Shown: positions 58,163-64,000 of the stretch, one piece after another
Position numbering within the stretch: position 1 is the first letter of the stretch
Layout: each line of letters opens with the position of its first letter
From: Streptomyces rapamycinicus NRRL 5491
Lineage (GTDB): Bacteria; Actinomycetota; Actinomycetes; Streptomycetales; Streptomycetaceae
Length of the DNA: 64,000 nt
Reading direction: 5' to 3'
NCBI RefSeq assembly: GCF_024298965.1
Contig: NZ_CP085193.1
Coordinates: forward strand, 7,316,001 to 7,380,000
Position numbers and translations under genes: made by a program
Notes under the pieces: generated by a model
The model's database searches: none
What the model was told of the DNA's origin: nothing
The model's input: the letters and a program-made list of their open reading frames with translations, nothing else

Positions 58163-58918
58163 ATGGTGGACTCGACGCACCCGGCCCCGGACGCGGTCGG
58201 CTTTCTCTACCCCGGATACTCCGCCGAGGACGAATACCCGCGCCTGGAAGGCATGCTCGGCGGCGACAGCGGCGACATCCGGCTTCCACTGGTCCACACC
58301 GACATCGGTGAGGACGCCCATCGGGTGGACGCCCTGCTGGAGATGGGGTCGGCGGCCCGCCTCGCGGCCGGGGTCGCCGAGCTCGCCGAGCGCGGCGCCC
58401 GGGCCGTGGTCTGGGCGTGCACCAGCGCCAGCTTCGTCTTCGGCTGGGAGGGTGCCAAGGAGCAGGTGCGCGAGCTGAGCGAGACGGCGGGGATGCCCGC
58501 CTCCAGCACCTCCTTCGCCTTCGCCCACGCGGTGCAGGCGCTCGGCGCCGACCGGGTGGCCATCGCCGCCACCTATCCGGAGGACGTCGCCGACTACTTC
58601 CGGGCATTTTTGAAGGCGGCCGGCGCCGAGGTGGTCTCGATGCGCGGCAGCGGGATCATCACGGCCGCGGAGGTCGGCACCTGGGGCCGGGAGGAGGTGC
58701 TGGAGCTGGGCCGCGCGGGGGATCACCCCGAGGCCCGGGCGGTGCTCCTGCCGGACACCGCCCTGCACACCGCCGCCTGGATTCCGGATCTGGAGGCGGA
58801 GCTGGGCAAGCCGGTGCTCACGGCCAACCAGGTCACGGTCTGGGAGGGGCTGCGGCTGCTGGGCCGTGATCCGGTCCATGACCGGCTGGGCACGCTCTTC
58901 GCCCGGAGCGGCGGATAG
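58163..58918 (+). CDS. Maleate isomerase-like protein lacking the second catalytic Cys
   Basis: 251 residues from an ATG with a perfect AAGGAGG. VGFLYPGYSAEDEYPRLEGM is the family start, and the first Cys is kept in VWACTSASFVFGW. At the second Cys position the sequence reads LLPDTALHTAAW, so Cys is replaced by Asp. ANQVTVWEGLRLLG near the C-terminus resembles the paralog. A one-Cys enzyme could still act as a decarboxylase or racemase-like protein, or be a regulatory partner of the two-Cys neighbour. It follows that gene on the same strand after a repeat-containing spacer. Confidence 0.83.
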   Translation: MVDSTHPAPDAVGFLYPGYSAEDEYPRLEGMLGGDSGDIRLPLVHTDIGEDAHRVDALLEMGSAARLAAGVAELAERGARAVVWACTSASFVFGWEGAKEQVRELSETAGMPASSTSFAFAHAVQALGADRVAIAATYPEDVADYFRAFLKAAGAEVVSMRGSGIITAAEVGTWGREEVLELGRAGDHPEARAVLLPDTALHTAAWIPDLEAELGKPVLTANQVTVWEGLRLLGRDPVHDRLGTLFARSGG

Positions 58919-59059
58919 CGCGGCGGGTGGCGCGGCCGCGGGCGGGCGCGCCGAAGGGGCCGAGGAGCCGGTGACGGGGAGCTGAACCCCCGCGAAATTC
59001 CATGGCGCTCTTTTGCCATCAGGGCATTCCGCTTATCGGACTGCGCCTAGCATGCAGCC

Positions 59060-60307
59060 GTGCGTCGCCAACATCTCTCCCCGGTCCCGCCGGCACGTCA
59101 TCTGCTGGTCGCCGGTGCGGTGACGGTGGCCACGGCCGTCGGAATCGGCGCGCTTGCGGTCGGCGGAGGCTCCTCGGGCGGCTCTCGTGCGCACCCCTCC
59201 GCGAGCGGAAGCGCGCCCACGAAGGCGTCGGACGGGCTGCGGCACACCTCCGTCGAGGTGTCCGAGGGCGGCTGCGGCCGTGGCTGGACCGGTGCCACCC
59301 GTGGCAAGCAGGTCTTCGATCTGCGGAACACCTCCAGCAGACCGGCCGAGGTCTATCTCACCAATCCGGCGAACGGCGCCGTCTACGGAGAGGTGGAGGG
59401 CCTGGGCCCCGGCACCAGCAGACCGTTGAGCGTCACGCTCGGCGGGGGCTCCTACGCCTTCGTCTGCCTGCCCGAGGACGCGGACGCGGTCACCGGGCCC
59501 ACCGTCACCGTGTCCGGACCGGCGCGGGGTGGTGGCCCGGCCGCGGTCCCGGTCAGCCAGCAGGATCTGATCCCGCCCACCATCGCCTACCAGAAGTGGG
59601 TGGCGGGCCGGATGGACGAGCTGGTGCGGCGTACGGACGCGCTGCGCTCGGCCATCCACTGCGGCGACCTGGCCACGGCCCGTGCGGCGTGGCTGCCGGC
59701 CCATCTGGTGTACGAGCGGATGGGCGCCGCCTATGGCACCTTCGGCGACGCCGACGGGGCGATCAACGGCACCACGGCGGGGCTGTCCGACGGGGTCCAC
59801 GACCCGGACTTCACCGGCTTCCACCGCCTCGAGTACGGCCTGTGGCACGGCGAGTCCGCGAGCTCACTGCGCCCGGTCGCCGACCGGCTCGTCAAGGACG
59901 CACGAGACCTGCGGGACGATTGGCCGCGGGAGCGGATGGACCCGGCCGACCTGGGCCTGCGGGCGCACGAGATCATGGAGAACACCGTGCAGTTCGAGCT
60001 GACCGGCCGCACCGACTACGGCAGCGGCACCAACCTGGCCACCGCGCGGGCCAACCTGGACGGCACCCGGGCCGTGCTGCGCCGGCTGGAGCCGCTGCTG
60101 AAGCCCCGTGCCCCCTGGCTGCCCGAGCTGGAGAGCGACCTGGACCGGGCCCAGCGGACCCTGGAGCGCTCGCACCACGGCGACGGCTGGACCCCGTTGG
60201 ACCGGCTGAGCCGCACCGGGCGCCAGCGGCTCAACGCGGACACGGGCGCGCTGGTGGAGCGGCTGGCCCAGGTGGCGGCGCTGATGGATGTGCGGAGGAC
60301 CCGGTGA
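59060..60307 (+). CDS. efeO: EfeO-type iron-uptake protein (cupredoxin plus M75 imelysin domain)
   Basis: 415 residues from a GTG. An N-terminal membrane anchor/signal ([20 protein letters not shown]) is followed by a cupredoxin-like domain to about residue 150 and an M75/imelysin domain with the metal-binding [10 protein letters not shown]. EfeO is the periplasmic/extracytoplasmic component of the EfeUOB ferrous-iron system. The start overlaps a possible leaderless promoter (TAGCAT ending seven bases before the GTG). efeB follows with a GTGA overlap. No efeU permease gene is seen on either side. Confidence 0.9.
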   Translation: MRRQHLSPVPPARHLLVAGAVTVATAVGIGALAVGGGSSGGSRAHPSASGSAPTKASDGLRHTSVEVSEGGCGRGWTGATRGKQVFDLRNTSSRPAEVYLTNPANGAVYGEVEGLGPGTSRPLSVTLGGGSYAFVCLPEDADAVTGPTVTVSGPARGGGPAAVPVSQQDLIPPTIAYQKWVAGRMDELVRRTDALRSAIHCGDLATARAAWLPAHLVYERMGAAYGTFGDADGAINGTTAGLSDGVHDPDFTGFHRLEYGLWHGESASSLRPVADRLVKDARDLRDDWPRERMDPADLGLRAHEIMENTVQFELTGRTDYGSGTNLATARANLDGTRAVLRRLEPLLKPRAPWLPELESDLDRAQRTLERSHHGDGWTPLDRLSRTGRQRLNADTGALVERLAQVAALMDVRRTR

Positions 60308-61524
60308 GCGAGGTGCTGCGCAGGGGCTTTCTGCTGGGCGCCGCCGCGGGCACGGTCGGCGTGGTGGCGGGCACGGCCGCGGGCACGGCGGCCGCGAAGG
60401 AGGACGGGCCGGAGAAGAGGCCGGTCCGCGCCCCCTTCCACGGCACCCATCAGGCCGGGATCCTCACCCCGCCCCAGCGGGCCACCGCGTTCATCGCCTT
60501 CGACACCATGGCCGAGGGCCGCGAGGAGCTGACCGACGCCTTCCGTACGCTCACCGAGCGGTGCCGCTTCCTCACCACCGGAGGCGCCCCCGATCCGGTC
60601 GGGATCACCGCGCCGCCCGCCGACTCCGGCACCCTGGGCCCGGAGGTGGCCGCCGACCGGCTGACCGCGACCGTCGGCGTGGGCGCCTCGCTCTTCGACG
60701 AGCGCTACGGACTGCGGGACCGCAAGCCCCGGCGGCTGCACACGATGCGGTCCTTCCCCGACGACGATCTCGACCCCGACTGGTGCCATGGCGATCTGAG
60801 CGTCCAACTGTGCGCCGACAGCACGGACACGGTGCTGCACGCGCTGCGCGACATCGCCCGCCACACCCGGGGCGCGCTGCAGATCCGCTGGCGTATCGAC
60901 GGCTTCGTCAGCCCGCCGCGCCCGTCCGGCACCCCGCGCAACCACATGGGGTTCAAGGACGGCACCGCCAACCCGGACACCGGGGACGCCCGGGCGATGG
61001 ACCGTCTGGTGTGGGTGGGCGCGCACTCAGGGGAGCCCGCCTGGGCCACCGGCGGCAGCTATCAGGTGATCCGGCTGATCCGGATGCTGGTGGAGTTCTG
61101 GGACCGGGTGTCGATCAGCGAGCAGGAGCGCATGTTCGGCCGCAGCCGGGACTCGGGCGCCCCGCTGGACGGTCAGCACGAGTTCGACACCCCGCGCTTC
61201 GCACAGGACCCCAAGGGCGACGTCATTCCGCTGGACAGCCATATACGGATGGCCAATCCGCGCACCGCCCGGACCGAGGACCAGCGCATCCTCCGCCGTG
61301 CCTACAACTACGACCGGGGCATGGACGGCAATGGCAACTTGGACATGGGGCTGCTGTTCTGCTGCTACCAGCAGGATCTCGAGCGCCAGTTCGAGACCGT
61401 GCAGAAGCGGCTGGCGGGGGAGCCGCTGGTGGACTACATCACGCCCTTCGGCGGCGGCTATTTCTTCGCCCTCCCCGGGGTGAGGGACCGCTCCGACTGG
61501 CTGGGACGGACCCTTCTGTCCTGA
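60304..61524 (+). CDS. efeB: EfeB-type Dyp peroxidase (deferrochelatase)
   Basis: 406 residues from a GTG overlapping the efeO stop. A Tat signal RRGFLLG starts the protein. DyP signature: [11 protein letters not shown] with the catalytic Asp; the haem-ligand His is probably in DSHIRMANP. EfeB is exported folded with haem and oxidises ferrous iron or extracts iron from haem at the cell surface. Together with EfeO it forms a partial EfeUOB set. The C-terminal [11 protein letters not shown] strand is typical. The phosphoesterase gene begins downstream after 157 bp. Confidence 0.92.
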   Translation: MSEVLRRGFLLGAAAGTVGVVAGTAAGTAAAKEDGPEKRPVRAPFHGTHQAGILTPPQRATAFIAFDTMAEGREELTDAFRTLTERCRFLTTGGAPDPVGITAPPADSGTLGPEVAADRLTATVGVGASLFDERYGLRDRKPRRLHTMRSFPDDDLDPDWCHGDLSVQLCADSTDTVLHALRDIARHTRGALQIRWRIDGFVSPPRPSGTPRNHMGFKDGTANPDTGDARAMDRLVWVGAHSGEPAWATGGSYQVIRLIRMLVEFWDRVSISEQERMFGRSRDSGAPLDGQHEFDTPRFAQDPKGDVIPLDSHIRMANPRTARTEDQRILRRAYNYDRGMDGNGNLDMGLLFCCYQQDLERQFETVQKRLAGEPLVDYITPFGGGYFFALPGVRDRSDWLGRTLLS

Positions 61525-61681
61525 TCGTCGCCCCACCATCCGGTCAAGAACACCTCAAGAGTTCCTTGGATTCTTCTGACCCTCTATTCACTCGGCCGTC
61601 TCCATGGATTCCATCGGAGAGTCCTGCCCGCGGCACAGGATCAGGCGCAGGCGTGAAACGCGAATCATGTGGAGGCATGGC

Positions 61682-63556
61682 ATGGGCGGCACGGCAGGAT
61701 CCGAAGGCGGCCGACGGCGTGGCCGGGTCGCGCGCTGGGGTGCCCTGGCCGGCGCCGCGGCCCTGGCGACCGTGGGCGGGGTGGCCCCCGCATGGGCCGC
61801 GCCCGCGAAGGGCGGCCACACCGCGACCCCGGTGAAGCATGTGGTGGTGATCTTCGACGAGAACATCTCGTTCGACCACTACTTCGGCACCTACCCCAAG
61901 GCGGCGAACACGGACGGCACCAGGTTCACGCCGGCCAAGGACACCCCCAAGAACATCGACACCCTGGCGCACGCCGGGCTGCTGGAGAAGAACCCCAATC
62001 TCTACAAGCCCAAGCGGCTGCGCGGCGACCAGGCCATGACCTGCGACCAGAACCACTCCTATGGGCCCGAGCAGTATGCCGCCAATGGCGGCAAGGCCGA
62101 TAAGTTCGTGGAGAACACCGAGGTCAGCAAGTGCACCGGGCTGTTCGGCGAGCCCGGTCTGGTGATGGACTACTACGACGGAAACACCGTCACCGGCCTG
62201 TGGAACTACGCCCAGCACTACGCGATGAGCGACCGCTCCTTCAGCTCGGCCTACGGTCCCTCCACCCCCGGAGCGCTGGAGCTGATCTCGGGCCAGACCC
62301 ATGGCGTGATCTCCACCGACCCCAAGTCCTCCACCGAGGACCCGGTCCAGACCGACAAGCCGGACGCGTACGCGGTGGCCTCGCCGGACGCCAAGGGCGT
62401 CGGCACGATGATCAACGACCCGGACCCGGCCTTCGACGACTGCTCCAACAAGGACCACACCAGCGGCAACGCCCTGGCCCGGATGAAGGGCCGGAACGTC
62501 GGCGATCTGCTCAACGCCAAGGATGTGAGCTGGGGCTGGTTCCAGGGCGGCTTCCGCCCCAGCACCGCCTGGGACGGTGAGCAGGACCACTACGCCAAGT
62601 GCTCCGGCACCACCCACAAGAACGTCGGCGGCGCCGCCTCGGTGGACTACAGCCCGCACCACGCGCCGTTCCAGTACTACAAGTCCACGGCCAACCCGCA
62701 TCACCTCCCGCCGAAGAACGTCCAGGAGATCGGCCACAGCGGCCGGGCCAACCACAACTACGACCTCACCGACTTCGACGCGGCGCTCAAGACGGGCCAT
62801 CTGCCGTCCGTCAGCTTCCTGAAGGCCGCCGAGTACCAGGACGGCCACGCCGGCTACTCCGACCCGGTCGACGAGCAGCACTTCCTGGTCAAGCAGATCA
62901 ACGCGATCCAGAAGTCGCCGCAGTGGAAGGACACCGCGATCGTCGTCGCGTACGACGACAGCGACGGCTGGTACGACCACGCCTACGCCAAGCCCCTCAA
63001 CGGGTCGACCGACAAGACCACGGGGCCGGGCGGCAAGGCCACCGACAGCCCCGCCTGCCAGTCCGCTCCGAAGCCCGCGGGCGGCTACCAGGACCGTTGC
63101 GGCCCCGGCCCCCGGCAGCCGCTGCTGGTGATCTCGCCCTTCAGCAAGTCCAACAAGGTCGACCACACCCGGACCGAGCAGACCTCGATCACCCGCTTCA
63201 TCGAGGACAACTGGCACACCGGCCGGATCGGTGACGCCTCCTTCGACCGCCGGGCGAACACCCTCTCCGGGCTCTTCGACTTCCGGCACCCCAACAACAC
63301 CCAGGTGCTGCTGAAGTCCGACGGCTCGGTCGCGTCGGTCCACAAGTCCGGTCACTACACGACCTCCGCCCTGGCCGCCCACGCCCCGATCGTGAACGCC
63401 GCGGCCGCCGACGCCCCGACCACCCGGCGGCTCTCCGACGACAAGGGCATCTCCGCCGCCCTGCCCATCGGCCTCACGGCGGGTGTGCTGGTGCTCGGCG
63501 GAGCCGGTACGGCGCTGGCCCTCCACCGCCGGCGCACCGCGCGGACCGCGGGCTAG
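61682..63556 (+). CDS. Secreted phospholipase C-type phosphoesterase with C-terminal anchor
   Basis: 624 residues from the ATG at 61682, which has GGAGG six bases before; longer frames lack this. The signal ends APAWA. The phosphoesterase (PLC/AcpA) domain shows VVVIFDENISFDHYFGTYP, DQNHSY, VAYDDSDGWYDHA and SPFSKSNKVDHT, which contain the metal-binding residues. A C-terminal hydrophobic helix (LPIGLTAGVLVLGGAGTALA) and HRRRTAR tail anchor it. It hydrolyses phosphoesters such as phospholipids outside the cell and may be induced by phosphate shortage. Spacing implies its own promoter. Confidence 0.9.
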   Translation: MGGTAGSEGGRRRGRVARWGALAGAAALATVGGVAPAWAAPAKGGHTATPVKHVVVIFDENISFDHYFGTYPKAANTDGTRFTPAKDTPKNIDTLAHAGLLEKNPNLYKPKRLRGDQAMTCDQNHSYGPEQYAANGGKADKFVENTEVSKCTGLFGEPGLVMDYYDGNTVTGLWNYAQHYAMSDRSFSSAYGPSTPGALELISGQTHGVISTDPKSSTEDPVQTDKPDAYAVASPDAKGVGTMINDPDPAFDDCSNKDHTSGNALARMKGRNVGDLLNAKDVSWGWFQGGFRPSTAWDGEQDHYAKCSGTTHKNVGGAASVDYSPHHAPFQYYKSTANPHHLPPKNVQEIGHSGRANHNYDLTDFDAALKTGHLPSVSFLKAAEYQDGHAGYSDPVDEQHFLVKQINAIQKSPQWKDTAIVVAYDDSDGWYDHAYAKPLNGSTDKTTGPGGKATDSPACQSAPKPAGGYQDRCGPGPRQPLLVISPFSKSNKVDHTRTEQTSITRFIEDNWHTGRIGDASFDRRANTLSGLFDFRHPNNTQVLLKSDGSVASVHKSGHYTTSALAAHAPIVNAAAADAPTTRRLSDDKGISAALPIGLTAGVLVLGGAGTALALHRRRTARTAG

Positions 63557-63788
63557 GCCCGTCCCGCGCGAGCGCGCGGCACACCGTCGTCGGGTCCGCC
63601 GCCACACCTCCTCCCCAGGTGACGGCGGGCCCGGCCGTTCACCGGGGGCCGGGGAGCAAGGGCCGGGAATAAAGCGGAGCCTTTCTCCGGTTGAATGTCG
63701 CCGGTAGACGTTGAGGCGTGGCGGCGCGGCGCCGCACACGCATACGACATACGCGCACCGTGCGGTGCGACCAGGGAGGCGGGCCACC

Positions 63789-64000
63789 GTGGCCGATGAG
63801 CAGGACCGGCGAGACGACCAGCGCGACCCCATCCGGGCCCGGCCCCTCGGCAGCGCACCGGTGCCCCTGTCGGTGCTGGACCTAGCGACCGTCGGCAGCG
63901 GGGTGACGGCCACCGAGGCGCTGCGGACCACCACCGAGCTCGCCCGGCTCGCCGAGCGCCGGGGCTTCCAGCGTTTCTGGGTCGCCGAGCACCACTCCAT
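63789..64000 (+). CDS. LLM-class flavin-dependent monooxygenase (5' end only)
   Basis: The first 70 codons of a gene cut by the window end. GTG start with GGGAGG eight bases upstream. [20 protein letters not shown] and [19 protein letters not shown] are the N-terminal signature of the luciferase-like alkanal monooxygenase (Ssud/LuxA-like) group. These proteins use reduced flavin and O2 on aldehydes, sulfonates or similar substrates. The rest of the protein lies outside the window. Confidence 0.8.
   Translation, partial: MADEQDRRDDQRDPIRARPLGSAPVPLSVLDLATVGSGVTATEALRTTTELARLAERRGFQRFWVAEHHS

Noticed and set aside
61544..64000. Very long open frame on the minus strand at the right edge, and others such as 41280-45764 minus
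   Set aside because: They lie opposite well-supported genes (phosphoesterase, carboxylase and synthase genes) and read as Val/Gly/Arg-rich low complexity without family motifs. Long antisense frames are normal in high-GC DNA.

Overview
The window is high-GC actinobacterial chromosome, almost certainly Streptomyces. Evidence includes GTG/TTG starts, paired XRE-DUF397 regulators, rare TTA (bldA-type) codons in regulators, a DasR-type dre site before a chitin-active LPMO, a radical-copper oxidase next to a GH6 enzyme, and an aerial-lifestyle gene complement. No phage, IS or CRISPR was seen.

Layout. (1) 0-15 kb: a secreted protein with a class F sortase; a GH6 glycanase convergent with a GlxA-type copper oxidase; a cis-prenyltransferase coupled to a DUF2236/EF-hand protein; a FadR-type regulator; an XRE/DUF397/HATPase regulatory triad; a secreted choice-of-anchor C protein; and a TMEM175-like channel divergent from a three-gene operon ending in a carotenoid oxygenase, with a PadR regulator and a PadR-like operator. 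(2) 15.3-18.4 kb: tRNA-Lys(CTT), an AA10 LPMO and a second XRE/DUF397/HATPase triad. (3) 18.5-48 kb: the main attraction, a biosynthetic cluster. Three paralogous LuxR-type regulators (two with TTA codons), an ABC importer lacking its ATPase, two MFS transporters, an LLM oxidoreductase and a zinc alcohol dehydrogenase precede a tightly coupled operon of about 17 kb (28.8-45.8 kb). The operon encodes a dissociated, highly reducing type II polyketide/fatty-acid synthase: two ACPs, three ketosynthases with intact Cys-His-His, three KS-like proteins that have lost the Cys, a double-hotdog thioesterase-like protein, an enoyl-reductase-type SDR (Y-x6-K), a trio of DsrE/DsrF-like sulfur-relay proteins, an acyltransferase, a pair of FabZ-like hotdog proteins, a FabG-type ketoreductase, a DsbA-fold isomerase-like protein, an alpha/beta hydrolase and a biotin carboxylase/BCCP. 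A second hydrolase and a phosphopantetheinyl transferase follow. (4) 48-49.2 kb: a decayed hydrolase pseudogene among GC-rich palindromic repeats, a DUF2277 gene and a second, identical tRNA-Lys(CTT) gene; the two tRNAs bracket the cluster. (5) 49.3-59 kb: an IclR regulator, an Ehu-type polar amino-acid/ectoine ABC importer, DUF3830, amidase, D-2-hydroxyacid dehydrogenase and two maleate-isomerase-like proteins, which look like one catabolic unit. (6) 59-64 kb: EfeO and EfeB (iron uptake, no EfeU seen), a secreted phospholipase C-like phosphoesterase and the 5' end of a luciferase-like monooxygenase.

How it may work together (inference): carboxylase supplies malonyl units, the MAT loads them on the ACPs, KS/KS-like pairs extend, and KR plus the hotdog dehydratase pair make a polyene that the Y-x6-K SDR could partly saturate and the DsbA-fold protein could isomerise. 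The sulfur-relay trio has no obvious role in such a pathway and suggests sulfur chemistry or a recruited new function. No NRPS, tailoring P450 or glycosyltransferase is present, so the product is probably a free or lightly modified polyene/acyl chain.
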